This document shows, piece by piece, positions 10,101 through 17,810 of a stretch of DNA of 64,000 bases. The notes under the pieces are model-generated. The model had not been told where the DNA came from. It worked only from the letters and a program-made list of their open reading frames with translations, and made no database searches. The DNA comes from Noviherbaspirillum aerium (GTDB lineage: Bacteria > Pseudomonadota > Gammaproteobacteria > Burkholderiales > Burkholderiaceae_D). Both the position numbers and the translations under genes were made by a program. Every line of letters starts with the position of its first letter. Position 1 is the first letter of the stretch. The stretch lies in NCBI RefSeq assembly GCF_008929045.1, contig NZ_VFAH01000002.1, forward strand, positions 186,001 through 250,000, written 5' to 3'.

Positions 10101-10715
10101 GATGTCGACACGAGGGACATCCTTTCCAACGATCCTGTAGTCTTCCGCTCGCTTGAGCGGTGCATTGCTGTCGAGCATGAGCTCGACATGGCGGTTGCCG
10201 ACAAGCTCGCCGAAGCTCACCCTGCGGTTCGATGCACTGCCGGCAACCGACACGGTTCCGTCTTGCACTACCAGTTCATCTGCCGGCGCCCCGAGACGCT
10301 CTCCCGCCTGTGCCAGCAGCCAGGCACGCGCCTGCGCCGCCGCGCTGCGCAGGGGAACGGCATGAATCTGGATGGAAGAGCTTGCAATGGTCGCCCCCTG
10401 ATTCGGCGCACGCGTCGTATCGCCAAGTACCATGTTGATGCGCTCGATGCCGACATCGAGCTCTTCGGCGACGATCTGGGCAAGCGCAGTGCGGATGCCG
10501 GTGCCGAGGTCGACATGTCCGTTCAAGGCAGTAATGGTGCCGTCGTCCCAGACGGCGATCAGGATTTCCACCCCCTCGGCCGGATTTCCGGGGACGGCGG
10601 CAGGCTGTCCCTTGACCGGCGGCGGTGGCGGGGGCGGCTCGCGCGTGATCAGCAATACCCCGGAAGCGTCATGAAATGCACGGCGGTTGTACGGTGTATC
10701 GGCGCGACGCGTCAT
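7128..10715 (-). CDS. nicB: Nicotinate dehydrogenase large subunit, molybdopterin plus cytochrome c (NicB-like)
   Basis: 1195 residues. The N-terminal 740 or so form a xanthine-dehydrogenase-type molybdopterin subunit; the motif GVGESSSVPGTAAIANAI near 708 contains the expected catalytic Glu. A single membrane helix follows at about 765-790. The C-terminal part has three haem c motifs: CAVCH near 820, CTACH near 963 and CGSCH near 1095. This is the architecture of Pseudomonas putida NicB, which hydroxylates nicotinate at C6 with NicA and passes electrons to the respiratory chain instead of to FAD/NAD. The ATG at 10715 overlaps the nicA stop (ATGA) and has a GGAGGG site; an upstream in-frame start at 10733 would add six residues. 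Substrate assignment rests on the neighbouring 6-hydroxynicotinate reductase and enamidase; by sequence alone, an isoquinoline- or aldehyde-type hydroxylase would also be possible. Confidence 0.88.
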   Translation of the reverse strand: MTRRADTPYNRRAFHDASGVLLITREPPPPPPPVKGQPAAVPGNPAEGVEILIAVWDDGTITALNGHVDLGTGIRTALAQIVAEELDVGIERINMVLGDTTRAPNQGATIASSSIQIHAVPLRSAAAQARAWLLAQAGERLGAPADELVVQDGTVSVAGSASNRRVSFGELVGNRHVELMLDSNAPLKRAEDYRIVGKDVPRVDIPAKATGETIFVHDVRVPGMLHGRVVRPPYAGADHGDFIGNSLDSVDKQSIAHIPGIVAIVVIRDFVGVVAMREEHAEQAMRELVVKWREWPALPDLGDLEIALRNNPSSKRVVAEQGDVEAGLAGAAVRMDRTYVWPYQLHASIGPSCAVAAWSEDRMTVWTGSQNPHVLRADLARLADMPDIAIDVIRLEASGCYGRNCADDVAADAVLLSRAVGAPVRVQLTREQEHQWEPKGAAQLMEVRGGLNADGSVAAYDFQTSYPSNGAVTLALLLTGKVSPQPLAYEMGDRTSVPPYDYRNLRVSINDMAPILRASWLRGVSALPNSFAHECYIDELAAEAGVDPVEFRLRYLKDDRAAELVRATAERAGWLPHAAPQQQAPDGEFLKGQGFAYARYVHSRFPGFGAAWAAWVADVEVNRNTGEVHVRRVVVGHDAGLMINPAGVKQQIHGNVVQTTSRALKEQVQVDPVRNTVVNREWGSYPILNFREVPVIDVMMMPRPDQPPQGVGESSSVPGTAAIANAIFDATGIRFRQPPFTPDVVKAALNPPAPAPAAPPRTRRSWWKLPGALLAGIAGIGAAFFGWKPIIPEMNAPATSIYSSTVIERGRLLAAAGDCAVCHTAPGGARNAGGRALDTPFGKIYTTNLTPDPETGIGKWSFTAFQRAMREGISRDGRHLYPAFPYTSFTKTTDEDLMAIYAYLMSQEPVRAATPATTLAFPLNMRPLMGVWNALYLNPGPDAEEASRSPQWNRGAYLVNGLGHCTACHTPRNAIGAEKAGKYFLTGAMIDGWEAPPLTSITHAPVPWTEQELFRYLRYGETEHHGVAAGPMAPVVRELAKLPEQDVRAMAHYLASFNQPAQPDKAAEIAAGMSAAAHAQSERLVNIDSRLFSTACGSCHHDGNGPVLDGRNSPLALNSNLHSRTPDNVIQTILHGVREPANRHGGYMPAFKDSLNDEQIARIANYMRQRYASDKPAWNDVEATVARLRNGHASR

Positions 10716-11209
10716 GTCGAGCCCTCCTTGCAAGCGGCCAGCAGTTCTGCGGCCCGGTGCACCGCTTCCAGAATCTCAACATGGGTGCCGCAACGGCAGA
10801 GGTTGTGCGCCAGGGCATCGGCGATCTCGCGATCGGTTGGATGCGGATTCCTCCGCAGCAAGCCGACAGTGGTCATGATCATGCCGTTAAGGCAGTAGCC
10901 GCACTGCGCAGCCTGGCACTCGATGAACGCCTGCTGGACGGCATGCGGATGGTGTCTGGTTCCTAAGCCTTCAAGGGTCGTGACCGCCCGGCCGGCGACA
11001 GCGCCCGCCGGAATCACGCAGGACCGCGCGCACTTGCCGTCGATCAGCACGGTACAGGCACCGCACTGGCCTAGTCCGCAGCCATACTTCGGTCCGTTGA
11101 GGCAGAGGTCGTTGCGCAGCACATACAGCAGTGGCGCATCATGCGGCACTTCAAGGTCATGCTGTTCGCCGTTGACGTTCAGCGGCAAGGGCACTGTTGT
11201 CGTTTTCAT
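10712..11209 (-). CDS. nicA: Nicotinate dehydrogenase small subunit, two [2Fe-2S] clusters (NicA-like)
   Basis: 165 residues with the two [2Fe-2S] domains of xanthine-dehydrogenase-family small subunits. Plant-type ligands are C44, C49, C52 and C64, and the helical-domain ligands are C103, C106, C138 and C140. It should relay electrons from the molybdenum centre of NicB to the haems. The stop codon overlaps the nicB start by four bases, which implies translational coupling and a 1:1 complex. The gene begins 11 bases after the ABC ATPase gene stop, so uptake and first oxidation are co-transcribed. The length is close to P. putida NicA. Confidence 0.9.
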   Translation of the reverse strand: MKTTTVPLPLNVNGEQHDLEVPHDAPLLYVLRNDLCLNGPKYGCGLGQCGACTVLIDGKCARSCVIPAGAVAGRAVTTLEGLGTRHHPHAVQQAFIECQAAQCGYCLNGMIMTTVGLLRRNPHPTDREIADALAHNLCRCGTHVEILEAVHRAAELLAACKEGST

Positions 11210-11220
11210 TCGTCGGGATA

Positions 11221-11997
11221 TCAGACGCTAAGGTAGGCTTGCCTTACCGCGGAATTCGCTGCCAGTTCTTCCATCGTTCCGTCAAAGCGGATCTGGCCCT
11301 TTTCCAGCACGTAGGCGCGGTCCGATACCAGTTCCGCGAAATGCATGTTTTGTTCGGACAACAGAATGCTGACGCCCTGCGCCTTCAGCTCGACAATCAT
11401 GTGCGCCATCTGCTCGACGATCACCGGCGCTACGCCTTCGGACGGTTCGTCCAGCAGGACGAGATATGGATTGCCCATCAACGTGCGGGCAACCGTAAGC
11501 ATCTGCTGTTCGCCGCCGCTCATGCGCCCGCCGGGACGGTTCGGCATTTCGCCCAGATTCGGAAAAAGCTTGAACAGGCGCTCGGGCGTCCACTCCGGAG
11601 CCGGCGATCCTTCCGGCCAGAGGCGCTTTGCCTGCCGCCCCACATAGAGGTTATCCATCACGGTGAGATCGGTGAAGATGCGGCGGTCTTCCGGCACGAA
11701 ACCCAGCCCTCGCGCGGCTATCTCGTGCGGCCGCAGGGTGGATATGTCATGTCCCATGAAGGCCATCTGCGCCCGGCGCTTGGGAAGCAGCCCCATGATG
11801 GCCTTGAGCGTCGTCGATTTTCCCGCGCCGTTGCGGCCCATCAGCGCAACCACTTCACCGCGGCGGACATTGAGATCAACATTGAAAAGTATCTGAGCCG
11901 CGCCGTACCATGCGTTCAATGACTGGACGTCGAGCAGATTTTCGTCCTGCCGTGCAACGGTTGGCGCCGCGCCTGCGGCTTGGGTCATGGCCTGCAT
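11221..11997 (-). CDS. LIV-type ABC transporter ATP-binding protein (LivF-like)
   Basis: 258 residues with Walker A (GRNGAGKST), signature (MSGGEQQM), Walker B (LVLLDEPSEGVAP) and the H-loop region. The SEGVAP ending of Walker B is typical of LivF rather than LivG. Its start codon shares a base with the stop of the LivG-like gene (TAATG), so the two ATPases are coupled. It powers import of the ligand caught by the binding protein at 14813-16018. The position between the binding protein and nicAB suggests nicotinate or a related pyridine acid as substrate. Confidence 0.92.
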   Translation of the reverse strand: MQAMTQAAGAAPTVARQDENLLDVQSLNAWYGAAQILFNVDLNVRRGEVVALMGRNGAGKSTTLKAIMGLLPKRRAQMAFMGHDISTLRPHEIAARGLGFVPEDRRIFTDLTVMDNLYVGRQAKRLWPEGSPAPEWTPERLFKLFPNLGEMPNRPGGRMSGGEQQMLTVARTLMGNPYLVLLDEPSEGVAPVIVEQMAHMIVELKAQGVSILLSEQNMHFAELVSDRAYVLEKGQIRFDGTMEELAANSAVRQAYLSV

Positions 11998-12776
11998 TAC
12001 GCGACCTCCCTCGAAATGGTGGATTTCTCGAAAGTCTTGCCCGTCCCGAAGTAAACTTCCTGCACTTTCGGATGGTCGCGGATCTCGTTCGGCGCCCCGC
12101 CGGCGATGAGGCGGCCGCGCGCAAGCACGATCATGCGATCGGCATAGGTGAAGACGACGTCCATGCTATGTTCGGTAAAGAGCACGGCCATGTTGCGCTC
12201 GACGACCAGTTTCTTGGTCAGCGCCATCAGTTCGTTGCGCTCCCTGGGCGCCATGCCGGCGGTCGGTTCATCCATCAGCAGCAGCTTTGGCCGGTTTGCC
12301 ATGGCGACCGCCAGCTCGACCCGCTTGACGTCGCCGTAGGCGAGCACGCTGCACGGGCGGTCCGCCTGCGCCGCCATCCCGACCTGGTCAAGCAGATCGA
12401 GCGCCTCTTCGCGTTTATGCGCCGCCGCCTTGCGCCACATGGAAAACAGCTTGCGATCGGCCGACAGCAGGGCCATCTGCACGTTCTCGACCACCGTCAG
12501 CGACGCGAACGTCTCGGCGATCTGAAAGGTTCGACCCACGCCGAGGCGCCATATTTCACGGGGCTTGAGCCCTACCAGCTCATGCCCATCAAGCTGGATG
12601 GAGCCCATGTCCGCCGTGAGCTGGCCGTTAACCATGTTGAACGTGGTGGATTTTCCCGCTCCGTTCGGACCGATCAAGGCGAGAAGTTCGCCCGCGTTCA
12701 GGTCAAAACTGATGCCGTCCACCGCTTTGACGCCGCCGAAGGACTTTCCAAGATTGGATACCGTTAGCAGACTCAT
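11997..12776 (-). CDS. LIV-type ABC transporter ATP-binding protein (LivG-like)
   Basis: 259 residues. Walker A is GPNGAGKSTTFNMVNG, Walker B LLLMDEPTAGMAP, and the C-terminal part ends in the LivG-type EVYFGTG segment. The usual ABC signature is replaced by the LAYGDVKRVELAVAM form seen in LivG proteins. It overlaps the fused permease gene by four bases (ATGA). It pairs with the LivF-like ATPase to make the cytoplasmic heterodimer. Confidence 0.92.
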   Translation of the reverse strand: MSLLTVSNLGKSFGGVKAVDGISFDLNAGELLALIGPNGAGKSTTFNMVNGQLTADMGSIQLDGHELVGLKPREIWRLGVGRTFQIAETFASLTVVENVQMALLSADRKLFSMWRKAAAHKREEALDLLDQVGMAAQADRPCSVLAYGDVKRVELAVAMANRPKLLLMDEPTAGMAPRERNELMALTKKLVVERNMAVLFTEHSMDVVFTYADRMIVLARGRLIAGGAPNEIRDHPKVQEVYFGTGKTFEKSTISREVA

Positions 12777-14671
12777 CGGTGCGCCTCCTTCGGCTGACGG
12801 AATTGTTCGAATACCTGCCGGATGAAACCGGCGATTCCCTGCGGGAACAGCAGGACCAGAATCAGGATAATGCCGCCCAGCATGGCCCGCCAGTAATCGG
12901 TAGTGCGGGCCACCGTATCATGCAGCCAGTTGAATGTCACTGCTCCCACGATCGGGCCAATCAGGGTTTGTATGCCGCCGAGCATCACCATGACGATGCC
13001 GTCGACCGACTTTGCGACATGCAGACTTTCCGGCGAAATGCTTCCCTTTGAGAACGCAAACAGTGCGCCGGCGATGGCCGCAGTGTAACCGGCAAGGATG
13101 AAGCCGGCCCACTGCAACTGTTTCACGTTCATGCCGATGGCGTCGGCCCTGAGGGTGGAATCCCGACCGGCGCGCAGCGCGTATCCGAACGGAGAGAACA
13201 GGACGCGGCGCAGCAGGAGCACGCCGGCGACCACGATGGCCAGCGCCAGATAGTAATAGGCCGTCTTGTCCTTAAGCCACTCCGATGGCCAGACGCCGGT
13301 CAGGCCGTTGCTGCCGCCGGTAACGCTATCCCACTGGTAGCAGATTGCCCAAGTGATCTGCGCGAAGGCAAGCGTCAGCATTGCAAGGTACACGCCGGAC
13401 AGCCGTACACAGAACCAGCCATAGAGCACTGCGCCGGCCGCTCCGGCGAGCGGCGCCAATGCAAGCGCGGCTTCCATTGGCATGCCCGCACTGCGCGCCA
13501 GGAGCGCGGCTCCATAGGCACCCAATCCGAAATAGGCCGCATGGCCGAACGAATGCATGCCGGCCGGACCCATGATGAAGTGGAGGCTGGCCGCGAACAA
13601 TGCCGCAATCATCAGGTCGATTGCAAGAACGGTCATGTATGACGCATCTCCCAGGAACAGGGGCAGGATCACGAGCAGCGCGACAAGGGCCGCGCCCGCC
13701 GCCTTGTAAAGCCCGGATGCCGGGCGCAGGGGTGCCTCTACAGCCGCGGAATTGCGCGTGGGTGCCTGCGGCCTGCCCAGCAATCCGCAGGGACGCACGA
13801 CAAGCACAACCGCCATGACAAGGAATTCCACCACCAGAGTGAGCTTGGAGAACGAGATACTGATACCGAAGACTTCGACCAGGCCCAGCCAGATACAGAT
13901 GGCCTTCAACTCGGCAATCAGCAGCGCCGCCACGAACGCGCCCGTGACGGATCCCATGCCGCCGACGACAACGACAACAAATGCGGCCCCGATGGTGACC
14001 ATGTCCATTTCCAGGTTCGCCGGCTCGCGCGGCAGTTGCAGGGCGCCGCCGAGGCCGGCGAGCAAGGCACCGAGCGCGAACACGCTGGTAAAGAGCCAGG
14101 CTTCATTGACGCCCAGGGCGCCGACCATTTCGCGGTCCTGCGTGGCGGCACGCACCAGCGTGCCCCAGCGAGTCTGGGTAAGCAACAGCCACAGCAGTCC
14201 GAGCACGACCGGCCCGACCACGATCAGGAGCAAATCGTACGAGGGAAAGCGACGTCCCAAAATTTCAATCGATCCTGAAAACCCGGGCGCCCTGGGTCCG
14301 AGCAGTTCATCCGGCCCCCAGATCCACAGTACCGCATCCTTGATCACCAGGACAAGAGCGAAGGTTGCCAGCAGCTGGAATAATTCCGGCGCCTGATAGA
14401 TGCGGCGCAAGAGGACGATTTCGACCAGGGCGCCGAATATTCCGACCGCGATTGCCGCCAGCAGCAATGCAGGCCAGAAGCCGATGCTGCCGCCCAGCTT
14501 CTCGACTAGGGTATAGGCGATGTAGATGCCGACCATGAAGAAGGAACCGTGCGCAAAATTGACGATGCGCGTCACCCCGAAAATCAGAGAAAGCCCGGCC
14601 GCTACCAGGAACAGCGACGAGGCGCCTGCCAGACCGTTAAGCAGCTGAACCGCGAAACCTGAAAAATCCAT
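12773..14671 (-). CDS. Fused LivH-LivM ABC permease
   Basis: 632 residues joining the two permease subunits of a LIV-type importer. Residues 1 to about 300 are LivH-like (GLSLIFGVTRIVNFAHGSFFMVG near the start). Residues about 320-620 are LivM-like (MHSFGHAAYFGLGAYGAALLAR, and GRDSTLRADAIGMNVKQLQW in the EAA-loop position). In most LIV systems these are two genes; here a single gene supplies both halves of the channel. It lies between the binding protein gene (140-base gap with a stem-loop) and livG (four-base overlap). The SD before the ATG is weak, so its expression may be lower than that of the binding protein. Confidence 0.9.
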   Translation of the reverse strand: MDFSGFAVQLLNGLAGASSLFLVAAGLSLIFGVTRIVNFAHGSFFMVGIYIAYTLVEKLGGSIGFWPALLLAAIAVGIFGALVEIVLLRRIYQAPELFQLLATFALVLVIKDAVLWIWGPDELLGPRAPGFSGSIEILGRRFPSYDLLLIVVGPVVLGLLWLLLTQTRWGTLVRAATQDREMVGALGVNEAWLFTSVFALGALLAGLGGALQLPREPANLEMDMVTIGAAFVVVVVGGMGSVTGAFVAALLIAELKAICIWLGLVEVFGISISFSKLTLVVEFLVMAVVLVVRPCGLLGRPQAPTRNSAAVEAPLRPASGLYKAAGAALVALLVILPLFLGDASYMTVLAIDLMIAALFAASLHFIMGPAGMHSFGHAAYFGLGAYGAALLARSAGMPMEAALALAPLAGAAGAVLYGWFCVRLSGVYLAMLTLAFAQITWAICYQWDSVTGGSNGLTGVWPSEWLKDKTAYYYLALAIVVAGVLLLRRVLFSPFGYALRAGRDSTLRADAIGMNVKQLQWAGFILAGYTAAIAGALFAFSKGSISPESLHVAKSVDGIVMVMLGGIQTLIGPIVGAVTFNWLHDTVARTTDYWRAMLGGIILILVLLFPQGIAGFIRQVFEQFRQPKEAHR

Positions 14672-14754
14672 GAGACGTTCTTTCTTTCAGCCATTAGCCA
14701 AGAAATTGAAGGCTGGCCCTGCGATTGACGCCTGCGGGCCGGCGACAGGAATCG

Positions 14755-14801
14755 GCCGGCTTGAGTGAACGGCAGATGCTCTTGCGTTCATTCAAGCCGG
14801 C
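14755..14801 (-). promoter_or_regulatory. Intercistronic stem-loop after the binding-protein gene
   Basis: A 17-bp stem (GCCGGCTTGAGTGAACG against its complement, with one G-U type pair) and a 13-base loop lie between the end of the substrate-binding gene and the permease gene. There is no T-run, so it is not a simple terminator. Hairpins in this place commonly protect the upstream mRNA and keep binding protein in excess over permease; that role is inferred. Confidence 0.6.
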
Positions 14802-14812
14802 TCGTCCTGCTC

Positions 14813-16018
14813 TTATTCAGCGGGGCGCAGCTTCGCGACTTCGGCGGCCGACGGCAGGAACTTCGCGCCGTCCATGTAACGGTAGTTCACCATCACGCCT
14901 TTACCATTGTCATTCTTGGTGCGGCCTACGTATCCGCCCATGGTTGACTGGTGGTCCTCGGCGCGGTACTCGATCGGCCCCATTGGGGTCGTAAGCTTCA
15001 GGCCCTTGAACGCGGCGATCATTTTCTCGGTCTCGGTGGATTTGGCTTTCTTCATTCCTTCCGCAAGGGAGATGATTGCGCTGTAGCCGACAATCGATCC
15101 CAGGCGCGGATAGTCCTTGAACTTCGCCTCATATGCGGTGCGGAAGGCATTGTGTTCCGGCGTATTGATGCCGTACCACGGATATCCGGTGACTACCCAT
15201 CCGTTAGGCGCCTCATCCTTCAAGGGGTCCATGTATTCCGGCTCGCCGGTCAACAGGCTCACCACCTCGCGCGACTGGAACAGGCCGCGCGTATTTCCTT
15301 CCCGCACGAACTTCGACAGGTCGGCGCCGAACAGTACGTTGAAGATTGCATCCGGCTTGGCGTCGGCCAGCGCCTGAACCACGCTGCCGGCGTCGACCTT
15401 GCCCAGCGGCGGCGCCTGCTCTGCCACGAATTCGACATCCGGCTGTTCCTTCTTGAGCAGCTGCTTGAATGTGGCAACAGCCGACTGGCCATACTCATAA
15501 TTTGGGTAAACCACTGCCCATCGCTTCTTCTTCATTGCTGCAGCCTCGGGAACGAGCATCGCAACCTGCATGTACGTCGATGGCCGCAGCCGGAAAGTGT
15601 AGCGATTGCCGTTCTGCCAGACGATCTTGTCCGTCAACGGTTCGGCTGCCAGAAAGAAGACCTTGCGCTGCTTTGCAAAATCCGTGAGCGCGAGGCCGAC
15701 ATGCGACAGGAAGGTGCCCGTCAGTACATCCACCCGTTCGCGCGACACCAGTTCTTCCGCGGCCCGCACAGCGTCGCCAGGATTGCCATTGTCATCCCGG
15801 ATCACCAGCTCCAGCTTCTTGCCATTGACCCCGCCTGCGGCATTGATCTGATCGACCGCCAGTTCGAGTCCCTTGCGGTAAGGTTCAAGAAAGGCGGGCT
15901 GCGCCTTGTAGCTATTGACTTCCCCAATCTTGATCACGTTTTGCGCCTGCACCGTAAGAGCACTGCTGGCTGTCAAGAAGACAGCGCCGGCTATCGTCCA
16001 CCTGTTTATTGTGTTCAT
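14813..16018 (-). CDS. LIV-type ABC substrate-binding protein, putative nicotinate receptor
   Basis: 401 residues with an N-terminal signal peptide (about 25 residues, cleavage after VQA). A Peripla_BP_6 / LivJ-like fold follows: IKIGEVNSYKAQPAF, GGVNGKKLELVIRDDNGNPGDAVRAAEEL, and WAVVYPNYEYGQSAVATFKQ. It binds the ligand in the periplasm for the ABC importer encoded immediately downstream. The RBS is good (GGAGA before ATG). Genes of this family take amino acids, amides, urea or aromatic acids. The flanking nicotinate genes make nicotinate or 6-hydroxynicotinate the best guess. Confidence 0.9.
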   Translation of the reverse strand: MNTINRWTIAGAVFLTASSALTVQAQNVIKIGEVNSYKAQPAFLEPYRKGLELAVDQINAAGGVNGKKLELVIRDDNGNPGDAVRAAEELVSRERVDVLTGTFLSHVGLALTDFAKQRKVFFLAAEPLTDKIVWQNGNRYTFRLRPSTYMQVAMLVPEAAAMKKKRWAVVYPNYEYGQSAVATFKQLLKKEQPDVEFVAEQAPPLGKVDAGSVVQALADAKPDAIFNVLFGADLSKFVREGNTRGLFQSREVVSLLTGEPEYMDPLKDEAPNGWVVTGYPWYGINTPEHNAFRTAYEAKFKDYPRLGSIVGYSAIISLAEGMKKAKSTETEKMIAAFKGLKLTTPMGPIEYRAEDHQSTMGGYVGRTKNDNGKGVMVNYRYMDGAKFLPSAAEVAKLRPAE

Positions 16019-16077
16019 GCATCTCTCCTATTTTCGGAATTGGTATCGCAATGTCTTAACGGAATGCGGTGCATGGA

Positions 16078-16662
16078 CTAGCGCAAGCCGTCCTCACCTT
16101 TGATTTCGTGAGACTGAAGCCCTCCCACGCGGGGCAATGGCCGCCCGCTGTCCGTGACAACAACAGCGACGACGATTTCATTTGCGCGCGGGGCATCGGC
16201 GACGCGTGCTTCCATCGCATCGAAATGGCTGCGGACGAATGCGGCGTCTTTATGACCGAGTGGCACATCCACGGCTGTTCCGATCCCACCCATCTTCTTG
16301 CTCGACGGGACCAAGGCCGCACCGCGGCTCACAGCCTGCCGCAAGGGAGCCCCAAGTTTCGGATGCAGGATGGCTGCGGCGTGTTCCAGCTCTCCGGCCT
16401 CTCCAACGATGGCAGCCTTGCCGTAACTTTGCGCCTGCTCCGGCGTGATGCCGAGCGCTGCGACGCAGCGCTCTCCCAGCAAGCCGCCGAGCTCCTCGCC
16501 GATGGATATCAGTTCATCGAGGGATTCGGCGTAACTGCCTGCGTACGGATTTTCCACGACCGCCATGCCCAGGGCTTTTCGCACTGGCGGATCAACCCGC
16601 CGGCCCATTTCCATGCGGGTCTCTTCGACTTGAACAACCAGTTTCCGAATCTTTGCAGCCAT
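16078..16662 (-). CDS. Amino acid synthesis family protein (PF06684/DUF1185), proximal copy
   Basis: 194 residues, homologous to the product of 6377-6958: VVENPYAGSYAESLDEL, SYGKAAIVGEAGELEHAAA, ALVPSSKKMGGIGTAVDVPLGHKDAAFVRSHFDAMEARVADAPRANE (given here only as the run of conserved positions around residues 115-165) and GGLQSHEIK near the end. A strong GGAAGGAG site precedes the ATG. It lies between the UPF0280 gene and the binding-protein gene in the same operon. Family structures resemble chorismate mutase trimers; no catalytic role is proven. Two diverged copies in one operon suggest either a heteromer or two different substrates. Confidence 0.82.
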   Translation of the reverse strand: MAAKIRKLVVQVEETRMEMGRRVDPPVRKALGMAVVENPYAGSYAESLDELISIGEELGGLLGERCVAALGITPEQAQSYGKAAIVGEAGELEHAAAILHPKLGAPLRQAVSRGAALVPSSKKMGGIGTAVDVPLGHKDAAFVRSHFDAMEARVADAPRANEIVVAVVVTDSGRPLPRVGGLQSHEIKGEDGLR

Positions 16663-16864
16663 TTCAACTCCTTCCGTATGGACGGGTAAACGTGGATGAA
16701 GATCAATGCAGGCTATCTCGTTAAGTCATGCCGGAGTTCCACCGGCCGCATCTTCGCATCGGAACCCGTACTAGACGGGCATGTCTTGGTGTATGTCTCC
16801 ACTTGCCAGCGTAATTCTATTTTGCGTTATCACGAAGAGGTCTCCAGAGTACATCAGCGATGTT

Positions 16865-17794
16865 TCATCCGCCAGTGGAGCGGGCCGCCCCCGCCATCGC
16901 GGCATTACGTACCGGCAGGAATGGCGAATCCGGTACCATCTCCGCTCCCAGATGCATCACCTGCCCCTGGCAAGCCAGCACGGCATCTCTGATCAATCCT
17001 TCTCTTTGCAAACGATGTGCCTGCTCGAGTCCCAAATGCAGTGCGTGCAAGACAAGCTCTGATTCTAGCGCAGGAACGTCGACGGTCACCAGCAGATCGC
17101 CGAGATCGCTATCGTCCTTGACCATGCATGCCGGAAGACGCTTGATACGCAGATCATTCACATTGACGGCATTGGCGATGACGGTTGCCGCGGCATCAGC
17201 TTGTGCGGCCGTGTCCGCAAGCACGGTACAGCTGTCCGCAATGCCGAGGGAAAAGCTGCGGCCGCGCCATCCGCTGGTGGCCACGCCGCGCACCGGGGTA
17301 TCCGCCCCGATGTGCAGCTGCCCATCGGGGCGAAGGCTGCCGCGTTGTGCCGCATCTGTAGCTGCGTAGATTTCGGTGCATACCCCGATTCGATACGAGG
17401 CGCCCGCACTTAAATGGAGCGCAATGTCGCCGCCATTGTTTACTGCGGCGCGCACGATGCCCGGCCGATGATAAAAGCCGATAATCTCCTGCGCGACCGA
17501 ACCGGCTACCGCGGCCATCGGTGTGATATAGCTGTCACGGAAAGGATAGCAGGCCGACCACATCCGGCGCGCGATAACTCCCTGAACGGGACATGTGCTG
17601 ATCGCATCCAGCGGACGCCGGATCATCTCAAGTTCGTCCACGAGTTCGGCCAGGACAGAGTTGAAGCGCTGCCACGCAAGCTCATGTGCGGATCCGACTG
17701 CGTTGGCCGGCCCGTCGGCATGAATCACAAGATCGATCGGTCCATGTGAGAAGTGCAGACGACCATCCGGTAAGCAGGCGCGCTGGGATGTCAT
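16865..17794 (-). CDS. UPF0280 / ApbE-like protein next to 6-hydroxynicotinate reductase
   Basis: 309 residues from the ATG at 17794, which has a GGAG site and lies 16 bases after the reductase stop. A longer frame reaching 17956 overlaps the reductase and lacks support. The sequence has the ApbE-like fold landmarks: AAVNNGGDIALHL in the middle, then GVATSGWRGRSFSLGIADSCTVLAD and AAQADAAATVIANAV. ApbE enzymes transfer FMN covalently to a Thr/Ser of flavoproteins. UPF0280 members are related in fold but their reaction is not established. Position directly behind the reductase makes a maturation role attractive (inference). Confidence 0.8.
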   Translation of the reverse strand: MTSQRACLPDGRLHFSHGPIDLVIHADGPANAVGSAHELAWQRFNSVLAELVDELEMIRRPLDAISTCPVQGVIARRMWSACYPFRDSYITPMAAVAGSVAQEIIGFYHRPGIVRAAVNNGGDIALHLSAGASYRIGVCTEIYAATDAAQRGSLRPDGQLHIGADTPVRGVATSGWRGRSFSLGIADSCTVLADTAAQADAAATVIANAVNVNDLRIKRLPACMVKDDSDLGDLLVTVDVPALESELVLHALHLGLEQAHRLQREGLIRDAVLACQGQVMHLGAEMVPDSPFLPVRNAAMAGAARSTGG

Positions 17795-17810
17795 GGTGCC
17801 AGAGCTCCGC

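Noticed and set aside
8079-10898. Long open frames on the + strand opposite nicB
   Set aside because: They are shadows of a high-GC gene; the minus frame carries haem and molybdopterin motifs, the plus frames carry none.
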